Assembly: GCF_040438645.1 (NCBI RefSeq)
Contig: NZ_CP159253.1
Location: forward strand, 2,480,001-2,544,000
Length of the DNA: 64,000 bases
Source: Mesorhizobium sp. WSM2240
GTDB taxonomy: Bacteria > Pseudomonadota > Alphaproteobacteria > Rhizobiales > Rhizobiaceae
Direction of reading: 5' to 3'
In this document: positions 16,316-24,447 of the stretch, in pieces
Layout of the letters: each line of letters opens with the position of its first letter
Numbering within the stretch: the first letter of the stretch is position 1
The notes under the pieces: generated by a model
Told to the model about the DNA's origin: nothing
The model's database searches: none
What the model saw: the letters and a program-made list of their open reading frames with translations, nothing else
Made by a program: the position numbers and the translations under genes

Positions 16316-16891
16316 GTGGCGATCTTTTCGGAAGCCGATCTTGACCGCCTGGCGGGGCCGCATGTCGCCCGGGCGTGGTTCCTCGAAATGGACCTGCCGG
16401 CCGGGCTGACCAGGCTGCACAGCGGCACCGGGCGCAAGACGGTCGGCGGCTTCGAGTGGCGCGGGGTCACGGACCCGATTGGGGGGCAGCTGGTCTCTCT
16501 GTCCGGGATAGAGGAGCCGCGGTTCGGCCAGGCGGTGGCGGTCAGCGTGACACTTTCGGGCGCAAACGCCGACTTCTTCAAGTCCGTGCACACCGATGCG
16601 CGGGCGATCGAGGGCAAGCGCGCCGATCTCTACTGGGCGACGTTCGATGGTGAGACCGGTGAAGTGCTGATCGGACTGAAGAAGCTGTTTCCGGGCAAGA
16701 TCACCTCGCCGTCGCTGCAATGGCAGGGGATCGGGCTTCGCACCGTGTCCATCACGATCGAAAGCATCTGGTCGAGCCAGAACTATGCCGTGGGCGGCAA
16801 GTGGAACGGTGCTGACCAGCGCCGCCGCTATCCCGGTGACAAGGGCCTCGATTTCGTAGGGGTCAAAGTTTCGGAGAACTGGTCAGCATGA
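16316..16891 (+). CDS. Tail tip protein (DUF2163-like)
   Basis: 191 residues from GTG 16316. It resembles tail proteins that precede the NlpC-type peptidase in gene transfer agents and siphophages: ARAWFLEMDLPAGLTRLHSGTG, then GGFEWRGVTDPIGGQLVSLSGIEE, later DLYWATFDGETGEVLIGLKKLFPGKI. It probably belongs to the baseplate hub. The following gene starts at the ATGA overlap. Family naming is tentative; the tail location is solid. Confidence 0.65.
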   Translation: MAIFSEADLDRLAGPHVARAWFLEMDLPAGLTRLHSGTGRKTVGGFEWRGVTDPIGGQLVSLSGIEEPRFGQAVAVSVTLSGANADFFKSVHTDARAIEGKRADLYWATFDGETGEVLIGLKKLFPGKITSPSLQWQGIGLRTVSITIESIWSSQNYAVGGKWNGADQRRRYPGDKGLDFVGVKVSENWSA

Positions 16892-17292
16892 CACGCGCCG
16901 AGCAGCTGCAGGCCTTCGTGATGGCGGTCGAGGGTAAGCCCGTCGAATGGGGCCGCGACGACTGCACGACCTGGGCCGCGGCCTGGGTGAAAGAGGTTAC
17001 GGGCAGGGCCGTGCCGCAGCTCGGCTCCTACGCGACGCTCGAGGAAGCCCACACGCTGATCGACGAGGCTGGCGGCCTCGACGTTCTCTGGTCGATGGCG
17101 CTGGCGCCGCTCTCGATCTACGAAACGCCGGACCAGCCGCAGCTGGGCGACGTCGGCATCGTCAACACGGCGCGGCTCGGCCATGTCGGGGTGATCTTCG
17201 CCCAGGACGGCATAGCGCTGTGGCGCGCGATCGAGGGCACGGCGCTGCTTCGCCCGCGCTCACGGGATATCGTCAAGGTCTGGCACATCTGA
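16888..17292 (+). CDS. NlpC/P60-like tail peptidase (DUF6950-type)
   Basis: 134 residues. WGRDDCTTWAAAWVKE carries the predicted catalytic Cys26, and RLGHVGVIF carries His99, the order found in NlpC/P60-type cysteine peptidases. Phage homologues at the tail tip are thought to open peptidoglycan locally during DNA injection. It is flanked by the tail tip protein and the large hub protein, as in gene transfer agents. There is no signal peptide, consistent with delivery on the virion. Confidence 0.8.
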   Translation: MTRAEQLQAFVMAVEGKPVEWGRDDCTTWAAAWVKEVTGRAVPQLGSYATLEEAHTLIDEAGGLDVLWSMALAPLSIYETPDQPQLGDVGIVNTARLGHVGVIFAQDGIALWRAIEGTALLRPRSRDIVKVWHI

Positions 17293-17293
17293 C

Positions 17294-19474
17294 ATGCGGA
17301 TCCTGCGCAAGCTCCTGCTGGCAAACATCTGCCTGCCGCTGGCTGCCATGCCCGCCGCGGCCGATCCGGTCTCGATCGGCAGCTTCGTCATCTCATCGCT
17401 ACTGTCGATCGGGGCAGGGGGCATCTTGCCGGCGGTATCGGCGGCGGCGATCGGCAACGCCGTCATCGGCGCGGCGATCGTGGGCGCATCGCTATTGTCT
17501 TCGGTTCTCGGCAGTGCACCGAAGATCAACCCGGGCGATTTCAAGTCGACCTTCGAGACTGGAGACAGTGCGGAAATACGCGGCGTTGGCCGCACGCGCG
17601 TCGGCGGTCTGAAGGCCTTCGGCAACACCGCCGGCGGCACGCGCCGGTTCCGGCTGATCTGCCACACCAGGGGAAAGGTCACGGCCGTCGAGGAACATTA
17701 TCTCGGCGGGCGCGAGGTGACGGTCGAAAGCGATGGCGCGGTCTCCTCGCCGCCCTGGGCGCGCTCCGGCGGCTCGTGGTGCTTCATCAAGTCGAAAGTC
17801 GGCGACGGGACGGAAACGGCATGGGACGATCTCTTGACCTATTTTCCTGTGCTCTGGACGGTCGATCATCGCGTGCGGGGAATAGCGCAGTCGCTGGTTC
17901 AATACATTTCGCCTGGCATAGCCGACGACAAGTTCACCAAACTCTATCAGCAGGGGCCTCCCGATTACGAGCGGGTCCAGCGCAACGAACCGGTTTATGA
18001 TCCGCGCGAGGTCGGACAGGACGCCGAGGACGAAGGCACTTGGGCCTATGAAGACAATGGCCCGCTCTGCGCCGCGCATATATTGCGCAGCTATCCGAGC
18101 CTCGCCGTCGCGGACTTCGATTACGACGGCATAGCGGCCCAGGCGACGCTTGGGGATACGCTGGTGGCGACGAAGACCGGTACCGAACCGCGCTCGCGCT
18201 GCTGGGGCATGTGGGCCTCAGAAACACCGCGCGGCGACGTGATGGACCAAGTGCTGAAGTCGATCGGCGCGGAGATTGTCGCTACAGACGACAACACCTT
18301 CAACATCCGGCTGATCGACGACGTGCGCACGCCGGAGATCACCTTCACGGCAAAACACATCATCGACCTGCAGTGGCGTTCCGGTCCGGAGAGTGTCGAG
18401 CGGCCGAACATCTGCCGGGTGAAGTATTATTCGCCCGAGCGCAATTACGAGATGACGGAGATCGACCTCACCGGCATCGCCTGGGCTCGCAATCAGGACG
18501 AGATCGATCGCGTCGGCGAGCAGATCATGGACGTCGACCTGCCGTTCTGCCCCTCGGCCAGCCAGGCGCAGCGCATCGCGCGACGGCTTTTTGCGCTGGC
18601 CCGGGCTGACGCTGGCATCGTCACGACGAACTTCGCCGGGCTGGCGGCCTGGGGCCTGACCGTCGCCGACATCGAGCTGCCGGACCTGGACGTGACGGAA
18701 ACCTGCGCGATTGGCACGCCGCGGGTGAACGATGACGAGGGCACGGTCGAAATCCCCTTCGTGGTCTGGCCGGTGCTGACGCCCTGGAACCCGGCTGTCG
18801 ACGAGGCCGCCGCGCCGCCAGAAGTCCCGGAAATGACCTATGAAAGCGAGCTGGACACGCCGGTGGCGCCGAGCGAAGCGTCAGTCGTCCAGTATGCAGA
18901 CCTGTCATACGAAACACGGGTGAAGTTCACCGGCGTCGACGGCGGGTCGATCGCGGAGGCGGTCTATCGAACCTATACCGGCGGGGAGCCGGACGCCTAT
19001 TCCAGCATGACAGAATATGGCGGGACCACGACTTGGTATGCCTATGCCGCAGTCGACACCACCGGCGAGAAGGTCGATTTCAAGTGCCGCTTCTTCACGA
19101 GTGACGATGAAGGCTCCTATTTCTCGCCGCTGCTGACGATCGACCCGATGGCGATCGACAACACCGCTCCGGCCGCTCCTGGCCTCGACGTCGTCAGCAC
19201 CGGGCCGACAGAAGGTACGCAATACCACGTCACCGCCACCGCAATCCTCAACGGGATGAACGCCGTCAGCTTCAAGATCCAGCAAAAGATATTCCTCGAC
19301 TGGACTGATGTCGCGACGAGCGAGGGCAGGCCGGGGACAACGCTGATCTATGAAACGGACGTAGGCGCCGACGCGGAGCCCCAAGAGATTGAGTTCCGCG
19401 CTATGGCTTACACGTCGAACGGCACTGAAAGCGCTATCGCAACCGACAACGTGACCATTCCCGGCACCGGCTGA
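17294..19474 (+). CDS. Large tail hub / host-specificity protein
   Basis: 726 residues. After an Ala/Gly/Ile-rich hydrophobic N-terminus, the body resembles phage tail hub proteins: a TFETGDSAEIRGVGRTRVGGLKAFGNTAGGTRR opening, repeated beta segments, VRGIAQSLVQYISPG, and a fibronectin-like end (DNTAPAAPGLDVVSTGPTEG ... FRAMAYTSNGTESA). It forms the tail tip below the tape measure and contacts the fibre. Unusually, residues 1-23 (RKLLLANICLPLAAMPAAA-DP) look like a secretion signal. ATG 17294 follows the previous stop by one base. Confidence 0.78.
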   Translation: MRILRKLLLANICLPLAAMPAAADPVSIGSFVISSLLSIGAGGILPAVSAAAIGNAVIGAAIVGASLLSSVLGSAPKINPGDFKSTFETGDSAEIRGVGRTRVGGLKAFGNTAGGTRRFRLICHTRGKVTAVEEHYLGGREVTVESDGAVSSPPWARSGGSWCFIKSKVGDGTETAWDDLLTYFPVLWTVDHRVRGIAQSLVQYISPGIADDKFTKLYQQGPPDYERVQRNEPVYDPREVGQDAEDEGTWAYEDNGPLCAAHILRSYPSLAVADFDYDGIAAQATLGDTLVATKTGTEPRSRCWGMWASETPRGDVMDQVLKSIGAEIVATDDNTFNIRLIDDVRTPEITFTAKHIIDLQWRSGPESVERPNICRVKYYSPERNYEMTEIDLTGIAWARNQDEIDRVGEQIMDVDLPFCPSASQAQRIARRLFALARADAGIVTTNFAGLAAWGLTVADIELPDLDVTETCAIGTPRVNDDEGTVEIPFVVWPVLTPWNPAVDEAAAPPEVPEMTYESELDTPVAPSEASVVQYADLSYETRVKFTGVDGGSIAEAVYRTYTGGEPDAYSSMTEYGGTTTWYAYAAVDTTGEKVDFKCRFFTSDDEGSYFSPLLTIDPMAIDNTAPAAPGLDVVSTGPTEGTQYHVTATAILNGMNAVSFKIQQKIFLDWTDVATSEGRPGTTLIYETDVGADAEPQEIEFRAMAYTSNGTESAIATDNVTIPGTG

Positions 19475-19508
19475 AACGCCAAAACACCTGACAATCTGGA
19501 GACTTTGA

Positions 19509-21170
19509 ATGAGCATCTTCACGAAGCTCGCGAACGTGTGGGCGTCGCCTTTCAATGCGGACGGAACCTCGCGGCAGATCGCGCCGAAGGACATGCAGGT
19601 CTGGGGAACGGAGATCGAGCGGCTGATCGCGGCGGTTCTCGCAGCGGGCGGCAAGATCTATGAAGACAAGGCGGCGATGGACGCCGATGCTGCTCCTGCG
19701 ATCGATACGCCGGCGCTTGTGCTTGGCGACGCCACCCAAGCAAACAACGGCCTTTACCGCAAGTCATCGGCGGCGGGCGTAGCTGGCTGGACGCGCGAGG
19801 GCGACGTGCCCGGATACGGCGTAGTCAAGTTCGCCAATGCCGGCGCGGGCACCGCCGATGCGATCGTGGCGACCGCGACAGGGCCGGTCTACACGACGGC
19901 CGGGGCGCAACTCTATTCAGTCAATATCACGGCCGCCAACACCGGCAATGTGACGCTGAACGGTATCCCGCTGCTGACGAATTCCGGCAACCAGATCGCG
20001 GCGGGCGGTCTGACGATTGGGATGAACCCATCGTTCTCGTTTGATGGCACCAGCTACCGGTTGCTCTCTGATCAGGCAAACGCTGCTATTCAAGCAGCTG
20101 CCGAGGCGGCGGCTGTCCTCGCGGAGGCGTGGGCTGAAGGCACGGAGCCGGATGGCCCTGGCACAAAATCGGCGAGGGAGTACGCGCTCGAAGCTGCGAC
20201 CTATTCCGGCGATCTGATACCGGAACTGGTAACGGCCGCCACCTATACCCCGGTCATCGGAGACGCCACGAGCAAGATCAAGCGCCTGTCTGACCCGACT
20301 GGAGTGGCGCTGACGATCCCAGCTAACGCCGACGTTGCCTTTGACCTTGGAACGGTACTGACGTTCGAGCAGGTGGCTGCCGGGCAAATCACCGTAGCCG
20401 GCGGGGTTGGCGTTACTGTTCGCTTTCCTGACGGCGTGATTGCTAAGTCAGCCAGCGAAGGCGCTGTTTTCCAAGCCGTGAAGATGGCCACCGATGAATG
20501 GACTCTCCTTGGCGCTCTTGAAAGCAGCCAGATCGGATACCTTCTCGGCTCAAGGCAGATATTCACAACAAGCGGCACATGGACGAAGCCGGCCGGTTGC
20601 CGGGCGGTCATGATCGAAATTGTCGGCGGCGGCGGCGGCGGTGGGGGCGCCGCTGATTCCACGACTGGCAACGCATGCGCTGGTGGTGGCGGCGGCGGTC
20701 AATACGGCAAGAAGTGGATCACTTCCGCTCTGGGAGCAACTGAGACGGTAACGCGAGGTGCGGGCGGCGCGGGCGGCTTGGCTGGAAACAACAACGGGTC
20801 GGCGGGTACGGCATCAAGCTTCGGCTCTCACGCCTCGGTCAATGGCGGCTCTGGAGGCACAGGTTCATCGGCCTCGACGGGCACACTGCTAAATACCGGG
20901 GGCGCCGGCGGAACCGGTGGCACCGGCAGTGACTTCCAGATCAGAGGAGGTGCCGGAGGCCCAGGCATTGTTTCTGCAGGACTACGCATCCCGACGGGCT
21001 CGGGCGGCGAGACCGTCTTGGGCTCTCGTGTCGGGCAACCAACCAACAATATAGGCACTGCTGGCCAGAATTACGGCGGTGGCGGGTCCGGAGCGGTCGG
21101 CGCTGCTGCAGCCGCTCGGGCCGGCGGCAACGGCGCCGATGGCATCGTAATAGTTTGGGAGTACTACTGA
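19509..21170 (+). CDS. Tail fibre with glycine-rich tip domain
   Basis: 553 residues. The N-terminus (IFTKLANVWASPFNADGTSRQIAPKDMQVWGTEIERLI) is an attachment domain. A middle part with strand repeats and an Ala-rich helix (AAIQAAAEAAAVLAEAWAEG) follows. From about residue 355, IFTTSGTWTKPAGCRAVMIEIVGG opens a polyglycine region of many GGxGG and GGAGG blocks ending IVIVWEYY. Such Gly-rich tips pack as polyglycine helices whose loops bind receptors, as in T-even gp38-type adhesins. A truncated copy of this tip domain follows at 22177. Confidence 0.82.
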   Translation: MSIFTKLANVWASPFNADGTSRQIAPKDMQVWGTEIERLIAAVLAAGGKIYEDKAAMDADAAPAIDTPALVLGDATQANNGLYRKSSAAGVAGWTREGDVPGYGVVKFANAGAGTADAIVATATGPVYTTAGAQLYSVNITAANTGNVTLNGIPLLTNSGNQIAAGGLTIGMNPSFSFDGTSYRLLSDQANAAIQAAAEAAAVLAEAWAEGTEPDGPGTKSAREYALEAATYSGDLIPELVTAATYTPVIGDATSKIKRLSDPTGVALTIPANADVAFDLGTVLTFEQVAAGQITVAGGVGVTVRFPDGVIAKSASEGAVFQAVKMATDEWTLLGALESSQIGYLLGSRQIFTTSGTWTKPAGCRAVMIEIVGGGGGGGGAADSTTGNACAGGGGGGQYGKKWITSALGATETVTRGAGGAGGLAGNNNGSAGTASSFGSHASVNGGSGGTGSSASTGTLLNTGGAGGTGGTGSDFQIRGGAGGPGIVSAGLRIPTGSGGETVLGSRVGQPTNNIGTAGQNYGGGGSGAVGAAAAARAGGNGADGIVIVWEYY

Positions 21171-22156
21171 TGTTGATGCCAGGCATTGTCGGGCTTGGCG
21201 GCGTCAGATTCCTCCAAGGCATCGGCTCCAACGTCTCTCCGGGGCTGCTTCCATTAGAGCGGGCGACCTGGCTACGCGCCGCCGCACCGGCGCTGGTTCC
21301 TGATGGCAGCGGCTTTGACGGCACGAACATCTTTATGCCGGTCATCGCCCGCAATCTAGACCGCAGCCCATATCAGGACGGCGACGGCAAATATTATCAG
21401 TACTATATCGCGACCAGCGTGGAAGATCGCAGCGGGCTTGCGCTCGGAACGGATTTCGACACATGGACGCGGTATTCTGCCGACCCTGTTCTCGATCTCG
21501 GCCTAGAAGGTTCGCCAGATTGGGGCGATGCCCAAATCACTTCCGTCTACTTCGACGGAACCGAGTTCGTCGGCTACTACCAGGGCAACGCCAACGGCAG
21601 CGGCTCCGGTGGCGATGAGGTCACGGTTTGCCAGTTCACCTCGGCAGATGGAAAAACCCTGACCAAGCAGGGCATTGTTCTTGACCGAGGACCGGTCGGG
21701 GACGCGCTTGATTTGTATGTGCCCCGTCTGGTTCCAGCCGGCCACGATGGCTTGCCGAGGCTCTACTACACCGGGCAGGACGCTTCATCGGTGCGCGGCC
21801 TTATGTGTGCCGTTTCATTGTCAGGTAATATTCGAGGGCCATGGACGCGGTTGCGGGACGATCACCTTTACCGGGACGGGTCGAGCTTTCTCGGTGATGC
21901 CTGGTACGACGCAGACGACGAGCTCTATCACATCCTGTACAGCCCGCTCGATACCGTTCGGGCCATCATGTACGCCACGTCGGAGGACGGGGAGAACTTC
22001 ACGCTCCGCAGAGAATTGGTCCCGCGCAATATCGGAGAGTGGGATACGAACCCCTTCAATGCCGGATTTTATGAGCTGAACGGGACTTGGTACATCTGGT
22101 TCAACAGCTCGTCATCGATCGGCAACGGCTATCACTACGCCGTGCCGCCAGCATAA
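21170..22156 (+). CDS. Beta-propeller protein, GH43-like; candidate tail-borne glycanase
   Basis: 328 residues, ATG at 21170 overlapping the fibre stop. It shows a five-bladed propeller pattern as in GH43-type hydrolases: NIFMPVIAR, DAQITSVYFDGTEFVGYYQGN, VPRLVPAGHDGLPRLYYTG, SFLGDAWYDADDELYHILYS and GFYELNGTWYIWFNS, with Asp residues near blade starts and Trp/Tyr in the strands. No signal peptide is present. Encoded directly after the fibre, it may be a virion depolymerase or a sugar-binding receptor module. Catalytic residues cannot be assigned by eye, so a purely binding role remains possible. Confidence 0.62.
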   Translation: MLMPGIVGLGGVRFLQGIGSNVSPGLLPLERATWLRAAAPALVPDGSGFDGTNIFMPVIARNLDRSPYQDGDGKYYQYYIATSVEDRSGLALGTDFDTWTRYSADPVLDLGLEGSPDWGDAQITSVYFDGTEFVGYYQGNANGSGSGGDEVTVCQFTSADGKTLTKQGIVLDRGPVGDALDLYVPRLVPAGHDGLPRLYYTGQDASSVRGLMCAVSLSGNIRGPWTRLRDDHLYRDGSSFLGDAWYDADDELYHILYSPLDTVRAIMYATSEDGENFTLRRELVPRNIGEWDTNPFNAGFYELNGTWYIWFNSSSSIGNGYHYAVPPA

Positions 22157-22176
22157 ACATTGGAGAGGAAATCGCA

Positions 22177-22389
22177 ATGAAGACACAGCTATTCACCACA
22201 TCAGGCACTTGGGTGAAGCCTCAGGGGTGTGCCGTCGTGACAGTCGCAGAAGGCGGGAGAGGTGGTATAGGCAGTGCCGCCGATAACCAGGCTGGCGGAA
22301 CAAGCGGGTTCGGTTCTCACGTCACGGCAGAAGGCGGGAGACGTTGCGCCGGTTCGGCCACCGTGACGAAAGATGACATAAGCAGCTAG
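22177..22389 (+). CDS. Truncated duplicate of fibre-tip domain
   Basis: 70 residues, ATG 22177 after GGAGAGGAAA. It begins KTQLFTTSGTWVKPQGCAVVTVAEGG, clearly matching the start of the tip domain of the 19509 fibre (QIFTTSGTWTKPAGC). It then jumps to SGFGSHVTAEGG, matching SSFGSHASVNGG, with most glycine blocks missing. It could be a decayed spare tip, a small adhesin, or a donor for recombination that switches receptor specificity. It is the last rightward gene before the antisense glycan cassette. Confidence 0.6.
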   Translation: MKTQLFTTSGTWVKPQGCAVVTVAEGGRGGIGSAADNQAGGTSGFGSHVTAEGGRRCAGSATVTKDDISS

Positions 22390-22396
22390 CGCGGTC

Positions 22397-22564
22397 CTAC
22401 GCCGTGCCGGCGTGAGGCGTTTCAAGTAGCTGTTCCTCGCTCCAGTGACGGCGCTCGTATTCCTCGAACGCCTCATCCTCGATGTCATCGCAGAAGCTAG
22501 GAAGCGGACCGTCGTGTACGGATTTGACCGCCTCATAGGCGATATCTCTCTTTTTCTTGTTCAT
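22397..22564 (-). CDS. Small acidic protein ending the glycan cassette
   Basis: 55 codons on the minus strand. Its ATG overlaps the stop of the 628-residue gene as ATGA, so translation is probably coupled. The start is basic (MNKKKRDIAYEAVKSVHDG); the rest is acidic and helical (DDIEDEAFEEYERRHWSEEQLLE). Upstream in the message, the Lys-rich C-terminus of the previous gene provides AAAGAGAAAG, a weak ribosome-binding site. No family is recognised. Being last in the cassette it might assist the upstream transferases. Confidence 0.55.
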   Translation of the reverse strand: MNKKKRDIAYEAVKSVHDGPLPSFCDDIEDEAFEEYERRHWSEEQLLETPHAGTA

Positions 22565-24447
22565 GCGCGCTTTCTCTTTTTCTTGGTTGCTCGATTAGTG
22601 CGAGTAAACCAGAAGAACCGCTGAGCGGCCCGTTCCACATATGGGTCGCCGCGCTTCTCCAGGCTGTCGAGTTCGTCTTCGTACAAAATTGGGGGCCCGA
22701 CGTAAGCGTTGACGGCGGCGCGGCGTACATACCGGAATGGTATCCCCATGCTGTCGCTGCGGAGGAAGCGCAGATAACCCGCACACAGTCTGCGCAGTTC
22801 GGGAGTGACGGCGATCTGCCGCTTTCCTGACAGAAACTGTTCATACTCCTGGCGTGTTTTCAGGACGTCTGTCCCCACCGGATAGTCATGCTCGTTCCAG
22901 ATGCTAGCTGGCACCACCGGAACGCCCAGGATCGGAAATTCGACGGTGCCCATCCCGTTCCAGAGAAAGACCGCATCGATATCGCTTGCCATTTCGTGGC
23001 TATTGAAGGCGCTGTGGGGCAGAAATATCACGTTGTCCGGAAGGTCACTAGGGATCAAATCCCTAAGCATCTGGACTCCGTCGACGACGATCTCTTTACG
23101 CAGTTCATGAGGGTGGGGCTTGATCAGAAGGAGGTTGTCCGTCTTCGCAACTGACGCAATGAGATGGCTCATCCAATCAATGAAATCGGAATGAGCCAAT
23201 CCTCTGTCGCCCGGTGCGGCAAAATCGATGCTCACTTTGCCCATGGAGAGAAAGACTTTTCTGCCTTTCGATCGAACGTCCCGGATCCGCTTGATGATCG
23301 CTTGCCGTTCCTCCGAGCCGGCCTCGGAAAGGCTGCGGTTTTGGGTGATCCACGAAAGGACAGTCTCGTCCGCGTCTTCAGCCATATGGGGATTTTCGGC
23401 GAGGAACTGCTTGAACCGGTAGGCCCCTCCGAGGACAGGCGCCCGAAGGTTCGGTTGAGCCGTCATGTCATCTATGACGAGAGTGCTGGCTGCCGAAGTA
23501 CTCAGATTGCTGAAATAGTTCTCGTAAGAGACGCCCATCGCGACGGCATGGATGTCATGTTTCGCTCCCACTTCATAGCACCACTGACGGATGATGCCGG
23601 CTGGCGCAAAATGGCTGTCCATTACCCCTATACGGATGGGAAGCCCGGTTTCCGAAAGCCGGAGTAGTTTTTCGCACAGCGTCAAAGCGACATCGGACTG
23701 CTTCAGGAGCACCGCAAAGTACTGCGAGGAATCGGGATCCTCGGCAATATCGATCGTGTATCTTCTGGCCTTTTGTGCGACCCGCTCGTGGAGGTAGGCG
23801 AAGTAGTTGATGCCATTCACCTCTGCGACGCCCGCCCGCCAGTCAATGTTCCATTTGTGCCGCAGTTGGTCTGTGGATGTCTCCTCGACAAATGACTGCC
23901 CGTCGGGAGCGATGCAGCCGCTTAGGTCGTCGAATGCCTGTATGCCAGTGGCGGGTGTGGCGATGGTAGAGGCGACCGCGGCCACGGATGGATAGCCTTG
24001 TTTGCTCAACTCGAACGCCAGCGGAACCATCAAACCCGACACGATTGGGTTCTGCACGTTGTAGAAAATCACGAGACCCTTCGGGGAAGCTGGGCGCGGA
24101 GCTCGGGCCAGGAACTCTGAGCCCACCCGAAACTGCTGTATGAGGCCCAGTGTGTGGCCTGCCATGTGCTCTATTTTGGGATGGTTTGTGGCGATATCAG
24201 CTTCGTTGATAATCGATGTGCATATCTCTGCGCTGCGATCGTACAACCCACCGTTCAGGAGCGTCCGCAGCAGGCGGTGTCGATTCAGGGCGGAAGAACG
24301 CGACCACCGTGCTGAATTCACGATGTTAGCCGCGCGGCGTAGGGAATTCTGCTTACCTAGGCGCTGAACGGTTTGCTGAATGTCCTTTTCAGTGGAGTTT
24401 TCAGCAAGCCAATCGGCGACATCCACAGGCAAATGCAATTCAACCAT
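22561..24447 (-). CDS. Capsule-synthesis-like GT-B glycosyltransferase
   Basis: 628 residues. The N-terminal 90 residues are helical. From about 120, GLVIFYNVQNPIVSGLMVPLAFELSKQGYPSVAAVAS looks like the first Rossmann half of a GT-B fold. The C-terminal half has NLLLIKPHPHELRKE and later GTVEFPILGVPVVPAS, matching the KPHP and substrate-loop motifs of capsule polysaccharide synthesis (KpsC/KpsS-like) and CDP-glycerol transferases. A basic tail ends TKKKRKRA. It is coupled to the upstream TPR gene by an 8-base overlap. I infer transfer of a sugar or polyol to surface glycan; substrate unknown. Confidence 0.65.
   Translation of the reverse strand: MVELHLPVDVADWLAENSTEKDIQQTVQRLGKQNSLRRAANIVNSARWSRSSALNRHRLLRTLLNGGLYDRSAEICTSIINEADIATNHPKIEHMAGHTLGLIQQFRVGSEFLARAPRPASPKGLVIFYNVQNPIVSGLMVPLAFELSKQGYPSVAAVASTIATPATGIQAFDDLSGCIAPDGQSFVEETSTDQLRHKWNIDWRAGVAEVNGINYFAYLHERVAQKARRYTIDIAEDPDSSQYFAVLLKQSDVALTLCEKLLRLSETGLPIRIGVMDSHFAPAGIIRQWCYEVGAKHDIHAVAMGVSYENYFSNLSTSAASTLVIDDMTAQPNLRAPVLGGAYRFKQFLAENPHMAEDADETVLSWITQNRSLSEAGSEERQAIIKRIRDVRSKGRKVFLSMGKVSIDFAAPGDRGLAHSDFIDWMSHLIASVAKTDNLLLIKPHPHELRKEIVVDGVQMLRDLIPSDLPDNVIFLPHSAFNSHEMASDIDAVFLWNGMGTVEFPILGVPVVPASIWNEHDYPVGTDVLKTRQEYEQFLSGKRQIAVTPELRRLCAGYLRFLRSDSMGIPFRYVRRAAVNAYVGPPILYEDELDSLEKRGDPYVERAAQRFFWFTRTNRATKKKRKRA

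Noticed and set aside
20560..21160. Possible tandem DNA repeat or CRISPR-like array
   Set aside because: The regular pattern comes from glycine codons of the fibre tip; units vary in length and there are no spacers.
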